Positions 52,942 through 62,047 of a stretch of 64,000 nt of DNA are shown here, piece by piece. The notes below the pieces were generated by a model. It did not search any database. It saw nothing but the letters and a program-made list of their open reading frames with translations, and was not told the origin of the DNA. The translations under genes were made by a program, and so were the position numbers. The stretch is from JANSYA01 sp965243385. Lineage in GTDB: Bacteria > Spirochaetota > Leptospiria > Leptospirales > Leptonemataceae. Numbering within the stretch: the stretch's first letter is position 1; every line of letters starts with the position of its first letter. The stretch spans positions 3,720,001 through 3,784,000 of the forward strand of contig CBDEUV010000002.1 in assembly GCA_965243385.1 (NCBI GenBank), written 5' to 3'.

Positions 52942-55044
52942 TCAGAGCGCCGCGGCGGTTCGCGCTCCGTCCGCGATCGCCCCTTCGATGAATCCCGAAT
53001 CTTCGCCCGCGTCCGCATCGCCGATGCGATGCACTTCGGGCGCGAGTTTCGCAAAGCGCTGTAGCCCTTCTTCGTCGCGTTCGTATTGCGTGACGATCAT
53101 CACCGAATCCACGGACACCAGACGCGTCTCTGCGTCGGCCTCGCGGATATGCACGCCGCCGTCGACGATTTCGATGCAGCGCGTATTCGTGAGAATCTGC
53201 GCCCCGCGACTCGCCAGCCAGGGCAGCAAGCGTACGAGCCAGGGCAGCGGCATGCCCGCGCCGACCTGCTCCGCCTCTTCGATGACGGTGACCCGCCGTC
53301 CGCGTTTCGTGAGAAATTCGGCGGCTTCGAGCCCGGCCAGTCCGCCGCCCACGATCGCGACTCGTTTGCCCAGCGGTAGATAGATGCGCGACAGCCGATT
53401 CAGAAGCGCCGGCCCGAAGAGCCCTACGAAAGGCGCGGCGATCCGGCGCAGGCGGTCGGTCGTCATCACGTGCGATTTATCCGCGCCCGGGATTTTTGGA
53501 GCCATGGGCGCTCCTCCGGTCGCCAGAATCAGCGCATCGGGTTTGATTTTTTGAATCGTCGCTTCGTCGATTTTGCGACCGCCATGCCAGGCGACGCCCA
53601 GCCTTTTAAACTGTCGACGATAGTACTTTAGCGCCCGGCTCAGGTCGTCGGCGTCGCGCGTCCCTTTGATGAACGCCGCCAGCGGCATGAGCCCGCCCGG
53701 CGTACGCGATGCGTCGCATACGTGCACTTCGTGTCCGCGTTCTGCGGCGACCCGGGCGGCTTCCAGACCCGCCGGCCCTCCGCCCGCGATCAGCACGCGC
53801 TTCGGCGGCCCGCTGCGTTGCGGCAACGGCGCCAGCTCGCTTTCGCGGCCGAGCGCTGGATTGAGGCGACAGTGCGCGGGCTGCGCCAGCAAAATATGGT
53901 GCAGACAAACATTGCATCTCAGACACGGGCGAATTTCTTCGATTCGACTTTCGGCCAGCTTGTTCGGGAGCTCTGGATCGACCAGCAGCGGACGACCCAT
54001 GCAGATCAAATCCACCTCGCCCTGGCGCAACGCGCGCTCGGCCGCCGCGGGATCGATATGCCCTACGCCGGAGACGGGAATCGATATGGATTTCCGAATC
54101 TGCGCGGCTTCCGGCAGCAGTGCTCCCCGCCGGATACGTTTTACGAAGTTGCGGGTTTCGCTCGTCGCTTCCGGATACGTGACCAGCTCGGGCATGGCGC
54201 AGAGAGCGAAGGGCCCGTAACCGTACGCGCTGACCTGTAAATAATCGGCGCCGGCCGCTTCAAAGATTTGCGCGAAGGCCGTCGCTTCTTCGACGGTCGT
54301 TCCGAGCTCGTGCCCCCATTCGCGGCCGCACATGCGTACGCCGATCAGAAAATCCGGACCCGTAAGCTCGCGCGTGCGCTCGATGATCTCGCGCGAGAAA
54401 CGCGCGCGGTTCTCCAGCGTATCGCAACCGTATTCGTCGCGGCGTTTGTTTTGAATGCGCGATAGAAAGGCGTTCACCAGCGCGTAGTGCGCCATGTGCA
54501 ATTCGACTCCGTCGAAACCCGCTTTTTGAACTCGCAGCGCCGATTGGGCGAAGGCTTCGACCATGTCGCGAATCTGCGGGATGCTGAGCTGCCGGGCCGG
54601 TGCGAAGACCGGCTCGACCGGCGGTTCCAGGCGGGAGGGCGCGACGGGATCGGTGCCGGCGACAGCGGGAGAGTGCGCCGGCCCCGCGTGCGTAATCTGA
54701 ACTACCGCCGGGCAGCCTTCGTCGTGAATCGCGCGGGCCAGGCGACTCAGGCCGGGAAGAAAGCGATCGTCGTCCAGGCGAATGTGCGGCATATTGCTCG
54801 CGCCTTCCGGATACTGACAGACGCTCTCCTCGACGGTGAGCAGGCCGACGCCGCCGCGGGCGATAGAACGATAGAAGGCGATCAGCCTATCGCCCACGCT
54901 GCCATCGGCTTCGGCGTAGACCAGCCACTGCGCGGATTTAACGATGCGGTTTTTCAAACGCAGCCGTTTCAACGAAACAGGCTCCAGGAGCTTGCGGAAC
55001 TGTCCTGGTCGTTTCCGGATGCGATTCATGATGGAGTGGTTCAT
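52942..55044 (-). CDS. 2,4-dienoyl-CoA reductase/old-yellow-enzyme type flavoprotein
   Basis: A 700-residue protein with an FMN-binding TIM barrel (residues 20-360, HMAHYALVNAFLSRIQNKR), a 4Fe-4S site (RPCLRCNVCLHH plus a later Cys in AHCRLN) and FAD/NAD(P) domains (VLIAGGGPAGLEAA near 425, VAIVGGGLAGLEAA near 560). This is the FadH/enoate-reductase plan. The reaction is reduction of a C=C bond of an unsaturated acyl-CoA or related compound. ATG 55044 has GGGAGG at 8-9 bases; the frame is open to 55131. Paired with the acyl-CoA synthetase, it may process unsaturated or host-derived fatty acids. Confidence 0.9.
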   Translation of the reverse strand: MNHSIMNRIRKRPGQFRKLLEPVSLKRLRLKNRIVKSAQWLVYAEADGSVGDRLIAFYRSIARGGVGLLTVEESVCQYPEGASNMPHIRLDDDRFLPGLSRLARAIHDEGCPAVVQITHAGPAHSPAVAGTDPVAPSRLEPPVEPVFAPARQLSIPQIRDMVEAFAQSALRVQKAGFDGVELHMAHYALVNAFLSRIQNKRRDEYGCDTLENRARFSREIIERTRELTGPDFLIGVRMCGREWGHELGTTVEEATAFAQIFEAAGADYLQVSAYGYGPFALCAMPELVTYPEATSETRNFVKRIRRGALLPEAAQIRKSISIPVSGVGHIDPAAAERALRQGEVDLICMGRPLLVDPELPNKLAESRIEEIRPCLRCNVCLHHILLAQPAHCRLNPALGRESELAPLPQRSGPPKRVLIAGGGPAGLEAARVAAERGHEVHVCDASRTPGGLMPLAAFIKGTRDADDLSRALKYYRRQFKRLGVAWHGGRKIDEATIQKIKPDALILATGGAPMAPKIPGADKSHVMTTDRLRRIAAPFVGLFGPALLNRLSRIYLPLGKRVAIVGGGLAGLEAAEFLTKRGRRVTVIEEAEQVGAGMPLPWLVRLLPWLASRGAQILTNTRCIEIVDGGVHIREADAETRLVSVDSVMIVTQYERDEEGLQRFAKLAPEVHRIGDADAGEDSGFIEGAIADGARTAAAL

Positions 55045-55160
55045 AACGCTGGCCTCCCTGTCAGGAAAGCTATCGCGTGGAACACTCCCGGAACATAAGA
55101 TTTCGCAGAGGAATGATGTGAGATATATCAATCAGAACGCGGCGCGAAAACCCGGCGCTT

Positions 55161-55520
55161 TCAGGCCGCCGATGCTTTCAACGTGCGCAGGCGAAGCAAC
55201 AGGTACAGCGCGAAGCCCGTGGCGACTCCCGGCACGAGTCCGATTAAGAGCGCCACCCAGCCGTACTCGATCGAGTGCGCGCTGCGTTCGTATAGTACCC
55301 AGACCGCGAGCACGCACCAGCACAGTATCGTGTCCGAGGAATAGCCGGCCGCATACGGATTCACGAATCCCGCCAGGGCCGCGCCCACGACGTCGCCGGA
55401 TTCGATCAGCGGCGGTACAACCACGATGCAAAAGATCGCGGCGAAGAGCAGGCCCAGAGCGCCTACGAGAATTCGAAAGATGGTTAGACTCATGCGGTCA
55501 GCTGGTACCGCCGTTGCCAT
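55161..55520 (-). CDS. DUF2834-like small membrane protein
   Basis: About 119 residues with three membrane segments (ILVGALGLLFAAIFCIVVVP, then DTILCWCVLAVWVLYE, then VALLIGLVPGVATGFALYLLL), the DUF2834 pattern including the loop GFVNPYAAGYSSD. The start is uncertain: ATG 55520 is used, ATG 55493 is inside the same frame, and the longer frame to 55595 overlaps metF. No function is known for the family. It follows metF closely on the same strand. Confidence 0.7.
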   Translation of the reverse strand: MATAVPADRMSLTIFRILVGALGLLFAAIFCIVVVPPLIESGDVVGAALAGFVNPYAAGYSSDTILCWCVLAVWVLYERSAHSIEYGWVALLIGLVPGVATGFALYLLLRLRTLKASAA

Positions 55521-55560
55521 CAGCGCCAGTCCGAAAATATACCCGCAGATCTCGCGGACT

Positions 55561-56520
55561 TCAGCCGTCCCGAAACAAGGCGCGCATATCGGCAACCAGC
55601 TGAACCGACGCTTCGATTTCGGCTTTGCGCACAGCCACGCTCTCCACGTTGCAGCCGATGGGCAGATTCTTTTCGGCGGCGTAGGCCAGTAATTCGTGCA
55701 TGATCCCGCGACAGAGGTCGACCGATTTCTGTAAGATGTCGCCGGAGTTCAATAGATCGTTTTCGAGCCAGCGTGGAATATGAATGCCCAGCCACTTCAT
55801 GAATTCGAGGGTCTTCGGGCTGCCGCAGGGCGTGATCGTAAAAATGATCGGGCGCGGTCGCGCGTCCTTCTGCCGGCAGGCGTAATAATAATCCGAAAGC
55901 AGATTCTTCGACGCCTCGACATTATAAACCGCTTGCGAAACGAAAAAGTCGCAGCCTTCGCCGGTCTTCGAGAGCAGGCGCAGGTGCTCGTCTTCGCGCT
56001 TGAGATGGCGTTCTGGAATAGCGACGCCGCCCAGCACTAAATCCGGATTGATCTCGCGACGCAGGGCGTAGGCTGCGCTCATCGAAAGGCTGGTCTTCTG
56101 GTCGCGCGAAGCGGCGCCGACGAAGACGCTCAAATTTTCTTCGCCCGCCGGCCGGGCTTCCGCGTTGGATCGCGTTTGCGATTCAGCTTCGAGCCAGCGA
56201 CGAAATTCGTCCTGGGTGTATTTGCCCACGCAACGATAGACGATCTTCGGGACAGCCAGACCCGCGAGGTATTCTCGCCGGTAGCGATCGGGGTCGAGGG
56301 TCGCGATAAATGGAAAGGGTCGCTCGACCTTCGTGCGTTCCGTCTCCGGCTGAATATCGTAAAGGATCAGGCCGTCCACGTCCATGCCGGCCACCCGTTC
56401 GCGCTGCTTTGCGGCGATTTCGCGCAGGCGTTCTTCGCTCTGGCCGGCTTTGGGCGGAGTCAGTCCATAGAAGAGCAGGCCGTTTTCGCCCCGCGCGATT
56501 TTCTGTGCGAGCCCGGCCAA
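55561..56520 (-). CDS. metF: Methylenetetrahydrofolate reductase-like protein
   Basis: A 319-residue MetF-type protein of the FAD-linked reductase family. It supplies 5-methyl-tetrahydrofolate for methionine. Family-like stretches: FYGLTPPK at the start, DGLILYDIQPETER, LVLGGVAIPERH, and GCDFFVSQAVYNVEASKNLL. It is divergent from standard MetF, with no obvious N-terminal FAD loop, so a different folate-linked reductase is possible. The start is TTG 56520, two bases after the stop of the MBOAT gene, with no ribosome site; coupling to MBOAT is likely. Confidence 0.72.
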   Translation of the reverse strand: MAGLAQKIARGENGLLFYGLTPPKAGQSEERLREIAAKQRERVAGMDVDGLILYDIQPETERTKVERPFPFIATLDPDRYRREYLAGLAVPKIVYRCVGKYTQDEFRRWLEAESQTRSNAEARPAGEENLSVFVGAASRDQKTSLSMSAAYALRREINPDLVLGGVAIPERHLKREDEHLRLLSKTGEGCDFFVSQAVYNVEASKNLLSDYYYACRQKDARPRPIIFTITPCGSPKTLEFMKWLGIHIPRWLENDLLNSGDILQKSVDLCRGIMHELLAYAAEKNLPIGCNVESVAVRKAEIEASVQLVADMRALFRDG

Positions 56521-56522
56521 AA

Positions 56523-58079
56523 CTAAAACACGAAATAGATAAAGCTATGGCTGCCGACCGCGACCGCCGGCATGATCCAGCCGGCCACGACGGTGCCGCA
56601 GGCCAGAAGCAAATACGGATCGTACTTGCGCCAGGCGTCGAAGAGCCCGTCGCGAAACTGGACGAGATGAAAGAAACCGAGCGCGAGAAACATGGTCAGA
56701 ATCGGCTCCCAGTTCCGCATGCTGTTTAATTGCATGACGTCGTCGCCGAAAATAGAATAGGCGAAGTCCGTGTCGCCCCCGGCCGCCGTGAACTGCCCGA
56801 CGACGAGCCCGGGCCACTGCGTCCAGACCCCCGCGAGATGATCGACCATCATTCGCGCGGACGAAAAGTGGAAGCTTTCGCCCGTAACGCCGTCCACGTA
56901 GTTGAGCGGCTGCGAGCGAAACATGATCGCGCCCAGACAAAATAAGAAAAACATAAAGGCTACTTTGAGCACGATTAGCAGTCGGTTTTTCTTCGGCGTG
57001 GTATTGATACCCAGATCGTCTTCGACGAATCTTTCGACCGCCAGCAGTACGCCCCAGAAGCCGCCCCATGCCACGTAGGTGTAATCCGCGCCGTGCCACA
57101 GGCCGCCGAGAGTAAAGGTCACGGCCAGATTAAAGTACGTTCGCGCCGTGCCCAGCCGATTGCCGCCCAGCGGAATATAGATATAGTCGCGCAACCAGGT
57201 CGTCAGGGTGATATGCCAGCGTTGCCAGAGTTCGCGCGCGCTTCGGGCGAAATAGGGCGCGCGAAAATTTTCGGGGATCTGATAGCCGAGCAGATTGGCG
57301 ATGCCGCGGGCGATGTCGGTGTAGCCGGAAAAATCGCAGTAGACCTGCAGGGAGAAACACGCCGCCGCCAGAAAGAGCGACCAGCCGTCGTAAGTATGCG
57401 GCGCGGCGAAGACCGGCGCGACGATCACACCCATGGGATCGGCCAGCACGACCTTTTTCACCAGACCGCCGAGAATCAGCCACAGGCCGTCGTACATGCG
57501 CCGGCGATCGATCTTCGGGTGGTCGAGCTGATGAATGAAATCGTCGGAGCGCATAATCGGCCCCGCGATGAGCTGCGGAAAAAAGAGAATGAATAGAAAG
57601 AAACGGGACGGACCGTGATCGCGGTCGATTTTTCCGCGACGTACGTCGACGACGTAAGCGACCAGCTGAAATGTATAGAAGCTGATCGCCAATGGCAAAA
57701 AGAAGCCGATGGACTGGACTTCCGGCGGCATTTCCAGGCCGAGATCGACCAGAATATCCCGAAAGAATGTGAAGTACTTGAAGATCCCGAGATTGAGCAG
57801 GTCGAAGACGACGATGAAGGTCAAAAGCCGGCTTTTGGTCTTTTCGCTCGACGCGCTTAAGATCAGGCGGGTGAAAACGTAGTTCACGCACACCATGAAC
57901 AGAAAATGCCCGGCCCAGCGCAGACCCCACCAGCCTTCCGACTGCAAGCCCCAGGTCGCGTAGAAGACAATCGAAGCGCAGATTAAAAAATAGCGCCGAC
58001 CGGCGTTATTCGACAGACTCCAGTAGGCGATATAGACGACGGCGAAGAAGGCCAGGAATACGAACGAGTTAAAGAGCAT
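56523..58079 (-). CDS. MBOAT family O-acyltransferase (AlgI-like)
   Basis: A 518-residue multi-pass membrane protein that transfers acyl groups to a polysaccharide or lipid across the membrane. The family His is in TLGGLWHGADYTYVAWG, with another motif QLIAGPIMRSDDF, and YCDFSGYTDIARGIA typical of AlgI/DltB relatives. The substrate cannot be told: no alginate or dlt genes adjoin. A periplasmic SGNH partner is not seen in the window. It precedes metF by two bases. Confidence 0.9.
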   Translation of the reverse strand: MLFNSFVFLAFFAVVYIAYWSLSNNAGRRYFLICASIVFYATWGLQSEGWWGLRWAGHFLFMVCVNYVFTRLILSASSEKTKSRLLTFIVVFDLLNLGIFKYFTFFRDILVDLGLEMPPEVQSIGFFLPLAISFYTFQLVAYVVDVRRGKIDRDHGPSRFFLFILFFPQLIAGPIMRSDDFIHQLDHPKIDRRRMYDGLWLILGGLVKKVVLADPMGVIVAPVFAAPHTYDGWSLFLAAACFSLQVYCDFSGYTDIARGIANLLGYQIPENFRAPYFARSARELWQRWHITLTTWLRDYIYIPLGGNRLGTARTYFNLAVTFTLGGLWHGADYTYVAWGGFWGVLLAVERFVEDDLGINTTPKKNRLLIVLKVAFMFFLFCLGAIMFRSQPLNYVDGVTGESFHFSSARMMVDHLAGVWTQWPGLVVGQFTAAGGDTDFAYSIFGDDVMQLNSMRNWEPILTMFLALGFFHLVQFRDGLFDAWRKYDPYLLLACGTVVAGWIMPAVAVGSHSFIYFVF

Positions 58080-58147
58080 GCAGGATGAGGAGCCTGTGCC
58101 GCGGAAGCCGGACTGGTGCTGCGCGTCGTCGAAAGACTATGGATTCG

Positions 58148-59170
58148 TCAACGCCCGGCCTGGCTTTCCCGCGATTCGCCGCTTGCGCGCACGCATTCGG
58201 CCACGGACGGAATAAATTGTTCAACCGCCGCTTCCAGGTCAAGCGGAATCATTCCGCCGCAGGCGTTGCGATGCCCGCCGCCGCCGTAGCGATTGACCGC
58301 CGGCAACAGGTTCACGTCGCCTTTCGAGCGCAGCGAAACCTTCGTGCGGCCCGGTTCGCGTTCCGTGAACAATATGCCGGCCAGGATCTCCGCCGGTTCG
58401 ATCAATTCGTTGAGGATGCCGTCCAGGTCTTCAAAATTACAGGAGATCTCGTCGAGCTGGCGGCGTCGCACGGCGAACCATGCCATCTGACGCTCTTCAT
58501 CGACGCGCAGAGTTTCGTAAAGCTTCGCGCGACCGAAGAGTCGTTCGGTCGCCCAGGTGGCGAAGAGCCGATCGCCCACTCGGGCCGTATCGACTCCGGC
58601 TTCGAGCAGTTTCGCCGCGATGAGATGGGTGCGGGGTTTCGTCTTCTGATATCGAAAGTGACCGGTGTCCGTAACGATGCCGGCGTATATCGCGGTGGCG
58701 ACTTCCGCGGTGAGTCGGACGCCGGATTGCTCGATCAGATAATAGACCATCTCGGCGGTGGAGCCGGCGCCCGAATTCAAAAAGAAAGTGTGATAGTCCG
58801 AAGCGATGCCGTCGTGATGATCGATAACGATCAGATTGGATTGATCTTCGTTGATGTATTTGCCCGCGTCGCCGGAGCGTTCGAGATCCGAATTGTCCAG
58901 CATGACAACCGTACGGTTTTCCAGTTCGGCGGGCGGGATCGCTTCGCCGGCGTGCCGCGCGCGTTTTTCAGTGTCGAGAAAGCTATAGCGCGGGTTGATC
59001 GGATCGTGGTTATAGATAATGCTGTCTTTGCCGCGAGCGCGCAGCAGCGAATCGAGCGCGAGCTCCGCGCCCAGCCCGTCCGGATCCGGTCCGCGATGCG
59101 TCGTGAGCAAAAAGCGATCTTCGCTCAGAAGACGGACCAGCAATTTCGCGTAAAAATTTCCGTCGCTCAC
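58148..59170 (-). CDS. DHH-family phosphoesterase (NrnA-like)
   Basis: A 340-residue enzyme with a DHH domain (residues 1-230) and a DHHA1 domain to the end (YGGGGHRNACGG). The DHH metal motifs are THRGPDPDGLGAEL, VVMLDNSD and VIDHHDG. Such proteins degrade short oligonucleotides (nanoRNA) and/or 3',5'-bisphosphonucleotides, and some degrade cyclic dinucleotides. The start is GTG 59170, which overlaps the stop of the CCA-like gene by four bases (GTGA). The reading frame upstream to 59539 is the antisense of that gene. Confidence 0.85.
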   Translation of the reverse strand: MSDGNFYAKLLVRLLSEDRFLLTTHRGPDPDGLGAELALDSLLRARGKDSIIYNHDPINPRYSFLDTEKRARHAGEAIPPAELENRTVVMLDNSDLERSGDAGKYINEDQSNLIVIDHHDGIASDYHTFFLNSGAGSTAEMVYYLIEQSGVRLTAEVATAIYAGIVTDTGHFRYQKTKPRTHLIAAKLLEAGVDTARVGDRLFATWATERLFGRAKLYETLRVDEERQMAWFAVRRRQLDEISCNFEDLDGILNELIEPAEILAGILFTEREPGRTKVSLRSKGDVNLLPAVNRYGGGGHRNACGGMIPLDLEAAVEQFIPSVAECVRASGESRESQAGR

Positions 59171-60645
59171 GCGGGTGTTCCTGTTTGGCTGACTTCGATT
59201 ACGAGCTCCTGAGCCTTTACGCGCAACGCCGCTTCTTCGTTCACCAGGCGATTCGCTTTGACTTCGTCGAGCAACTGCTTCAGAATATCGCCCATGGCCG
59301 GCCCGGGACGCATGCCCAGCTCCATCAGAGTGTGCCCGTCCACCGCCAGGTCCGGAATCTTCAGCTCGGCTTCCTGCGCGCGAATCCGGTCCATATGACG
59401 GATCAAATCTTTGATCGCCCGGGGCAGAGCGGTCTTTTTTCCGCTGCCTTTGCGATCCGCCAATCGGAGGGTGATCATGTCTTCCAGCATTCTGGGAGGA
59501 ACTTTTTTTACGAAGCGTCGCACGGCGCGATCGGTCCATTCGCCCGTATAGTGAAACATATGATTGCGCACGAGAAAGCGCACGTGTTTCATGATGTCCG
59601 GTCCGAATCCGAAGCGTCTTAGAATGCGTTCGCTATGCCGGGTACTGACCATTTCGTGATTGTGAAAGGTCGCTTCGCCGTTCGGCAATTCGCGGCGCGT
59701 ATTGACTTTGCCCAGATCGTGAAAGAGTCCGGCCAGTCGCAAAGGCAGGTTCGGACCGTCCACCGCGTCGCAGGTGTAGATGCTGTGAAAAAAGATGTCG
59801 TGTTTATGGTAACGATTTTGAGCGAGATCGCGGCCGGCTTCCAGCTCAGGTAGAAACCATTCGAGCATACCCAGATCGCTCATTAGCAGAAACGATCGAC
59901 TGGGTTTCGCGCCGCAGATCAGCTTCTTGAACTGGCGATGCAGATATTTACGGCCCAGCTGTTCGGCCTCTTCGCGGCGGTAGTCGCGTCGCATGCGTTC
60001 GACGATGTCGTCCGCCAGACGAAAATCCAGCGACGCGGGCAAGACCGCCAGCCGCAGAATTTCCGTGGCGGAAAGCCTGTCCGGCGTGGTCGCCCGGGGC
60101 AGTGCTCGTAAAACTCCGTCGCGCAAATCATTGAGGGGATCAAGGGGCCCCCCTGTATCGCCGCCGTCGTTCGACAATGCGTTCCCGGCCGAAGACGCTT
60201 CCGCTTGCGTTTCGGTCGCAAAGTCGGGATGAACTTCCCAGCCGCGTTCCCCGTCGCGGTAGACGAGCGCGTCGATTGTGAATATAAATTCCTCGTTGTG
60301 TTTCGCCCGGTCGAGATTCAGCGCGTGTCCGCGAAAGATCAGACAGTGGAAGTTTTCCGAAAAATCCGGCAGGTCCAGGATCAGCTTGATTTCGCCGGGG
60401 CTTACCCGGGAGCTGAGCAGGCGGGGCGCTCTTGTTTGCCCGGCCGCGTTGCGATTGTCGGCGGCCAGGCGATCGAAAGCGGCCTCGTCCAGAGTGCAGC
60501 GCGCGACCGGCAGGCCGGAGCGAAAGTACTTCAAGCTTGAGCCGCTCAACCACAGAGGCAGTTCGGATGCACGCAGCCATTCGAGCAGGGCCCGGGGCGG
60601 CGCGCTGCGAATTTCCTGTTTTGACTGTACGCCGGCGGGTGACAT
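59167..60645 (-). CDS. CCA-adding enzyme/poly(A) polymerase homologue with degenerate catalytic site and HD domain
   Basis: A 492-residue member of the class II nucleotidyltransferase superfamily by overall plan: N-terminal domain with FIFTIDALVYR (matching RDFTINALAY), neck region, and a C-terminal HD domain (LFHDLGK, His309 and Asp310) after QNRYHKHDIFFHS. However, the G-G-x-V-R-D motif of real CCA enzymes reads LSGSSLK here, and the two catalytic Asp of DxD read Arg49-Cys-Thr51 in GLPVARCTL. So nucleotide transfer is probably lost and the HD domain may be the active part. It precedes the DHH phosphoesterase gene with a GTGA overlap, which suggests a joint role in RNA 3'-end or nucleotide breakdown. 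Confidence 0.75.
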   Translation of the reverse strand: MSPAGVQSKQEIRSAPPRALLEWLRASELPLWLSGSSLKYFRSGLPVARCTLDEAAFDRLAADNRNAAGQTRAPRLLSSRVSPGEIKLILDLPDFSENFHCLIFRGHALNLDRAKHNEEFIFTIDALVYRDGERGWEVHPDFATETQAEASSAGNALSNDGGDTGGPLDPLNDLRDGVLRALPRATTPDRLSATEILRLAVLPASLDFRLADDIVERMRRDYRREEAEQLGRKYLHRQFKKLICGAKPSRSFLLMSDLGMLEWFLPELEAGRDLAQNRYHKHDIFFHSIYTCDAVDGPNLPLRLAGLFHDLGKVNTRRELPNGEATFHNHEMVSTRHSERILRRFGFGPDIMKHVRFLVRNHMFHYTGEWTDRAVRRFVKKVPPRMLEDMITLRLADRKGSGKKTALPRAIKDLIRHMDRIRAQEAELKIPDLAVDGHTLMELGMRPGPAMGDILKQLLDEVKANRLVNEEAALRVKAQELVIEVSQTGTPA

Positions 60646-60766
60646 ATGTGGTTATCCTGAGCGCTGAATAACAGCTATGGGTCACGCGAAAGCGCATTAG
60701 CCTGCGAGCGGCGGCGGAAACATCGCGAAAATCAAAATGAAAAATAAATTCCGCCGGACTCAGGCG

Positions 60767-60772
60767 TATACT
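60767..60772 (+). promoter_or_regulatory. Candidate -10 element for hpt
   Basis: TATACT, five of six matches to the consensus, lies 75 bases before the hpt ATG in the divergent gap. A convincing -35 at the proper distance is missing (ATAAAT at 60744). Confidence 0.3.
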
Positions 60773-60846
60773 AAAAAATCCCGCCTTTCGCGCGGCATCC
60801 TGCGACTGCCCTTCGATAATCGCGGTTCAGATGCGAGAGGAGCCGG

Positions 60847-61413
60847 ATGCGTATGACGAGTCCGCCCCGGCCGCAGCCCGAAAGCCTGATTTCCGCCGAC
60901 GCCATTCAGCGCCGCGTGGCCGAACTCGGAGCGCAGATCAGCGCCGACTATGCAGGCCAATCCCTGACGCTCATCGGGGCCCTGAAGGGCTGCTATGTAT
61001 TCATGGCCGACCTGAGCCGGCAAATTCAACTGCCCCTGTACATCGATTTTCTGGAGGTCTCTTCGTACGGAGACTCCACCGAGTCCTCGGGCATTGTCAA
61101 AATCACGAAGGACTTCAAGCATTCGATCACCGATCAGCACGTCCTTTTAATAGAAGATATTGTCGATACCGGCCTGACCCTGAACTATTTGATGGATTTG
61201 CTGGCGACCCGGCGCCCCGCTTCCCTGGCCATCGCCGCTCTGCTCATAAAACCGGAAAAGCAACAGCTCAAACATCCCCTGAAATACTGCGGCTTCGAAA
61301 TTGAGGACCGATTTGTGGTCGGCTATGGCATGGACTACCAGGGGTACTTTCGGAACCTCGATCATGTCGCCCAGCTGGACCCCAAAACCCTGGACACGCC
61401 TGGCCAATCCTGA
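60847..61413 (+). CDS. hpt: Hypoxanthine phosphoribosyltransferase
   Basis: Salvages hypoxanthine and guanine to IMP and GMP with PRPP. It has 188 residues (about 180 in the family). The PRPP-binding motif is VLLIEDIVDTGLT, the N-terminal GALKGCYVFMADL and the C-terminal VGYGMDYQGYFRNL are standard. The start is ATG 60847 or ATG 60853; GAGAGGAG precedes them by 4 and 10 bases, so 60853 is equally likely. A T-rich stretch just after the stop (61415-61422) lacks a hairpin. Confidence 0.95.
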   Translation: MRMTSPPRPQPESLISADAIQRRVAELGAQISADYAGQSLTLIGALKGCYVFMADLSRQIQLPLYIDFLEVSSYGDSTESSGIVKITKDFKHSITDQHVLLIEDIVDTGLTLNYLMDLLATRRPASLAIAALLIKPEKQQLKHPLKYCGFEIEDRFVVGYGMDYQGYFRNLDHVAQLDPKTLDTPGQS

Positions 61414-61565
61414 CCTTTTTTTAACAAAATTCGGTTGTTTTTTGTGCGCCGCGCCATGGACTGTTCGTCTGATTATAAAAGATACGCCGATGTATTAGAT
61501 ACCACAGCGGCAGGCTTCTGTTTCACCTGGAACAGAGGACTGCCGGCCGGTTTGGGAGGATGGCA

Positions 61566-61835
61566 ATGGCGGATTTAGATATGAGAATCATTGGAAAGAG
61601 CGCCCGTGACGCGCTGCATATCGGCCTCGGCCTGTATAACGTGGTCCGGGAGCAGATCGGGATGCTCGAAAAGGACGTCACCGATACCTACGTGGAGCTC
61701 GTGACCCGGGGCGCCGCAGAGCAGTCCGGAACGGCGGTTCAGCTGCGCGGCCTGCTGGACGAAAGTCTGGAACAGATCGAGCGTCTGCGCGAGCCCGAGG
61801 CGCTGGACCGCACCCGGGAATTGTCCGGGGTTTGA
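61566..61835 (+). CDS. Small helical protein, phasin-like
   Basis: An 89-residue acidic protein predicted to be nearly all helical (ALHIGLGLYNVVREQIGMLEKDV, then LRGLLDESLEQIERLRE). The amphipathic first helix and size recall phasin-type or coiled-coil proteins, but there is no signature. ATG 61566 is used because GGGAGG is 6 bases upstream; ATG 61560 would overlap that site. It follows hpt by 152 bases, a gap that contains TATAAA at 61475. Confidence 0.5.
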   Translation: MADLDMRIIGKSARDALHIGLGLYNVVREQIGMLEKDVTDTYVELVTRGAAEQSGTAVQLRGLLDESLEQIERLREPEALDRTRELSGV

Positions 61836-62047
61836 TACCTGGCGGGCGGCGCTCATTTTCTGGGAGCGTCGCACCGCAGACAGCCTGCTCTTCGCGCCGG
61901 TAATCATCGCCGCGAGGCCGGGTGCTGTCTTCGCTCCGCGGACTCGTGGAGTCCTGTAGCGCCGGCCGTTAGAATTGGATGAAAATCCGATGGGCGTCCC
62001 GGAATAGCTTTGCACGCCAATCCGTCTGCTTTGATCGTATGATCTGA

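Noticed and set aside
58085..59212. A 375-codon open frame on the plus strand opposite the DHH phosphoesterase
   Set aside because: It lies wholly within the antisense of a gene with intact DHH motifs and has no family resemblance; high GC codon structure produces such frames.
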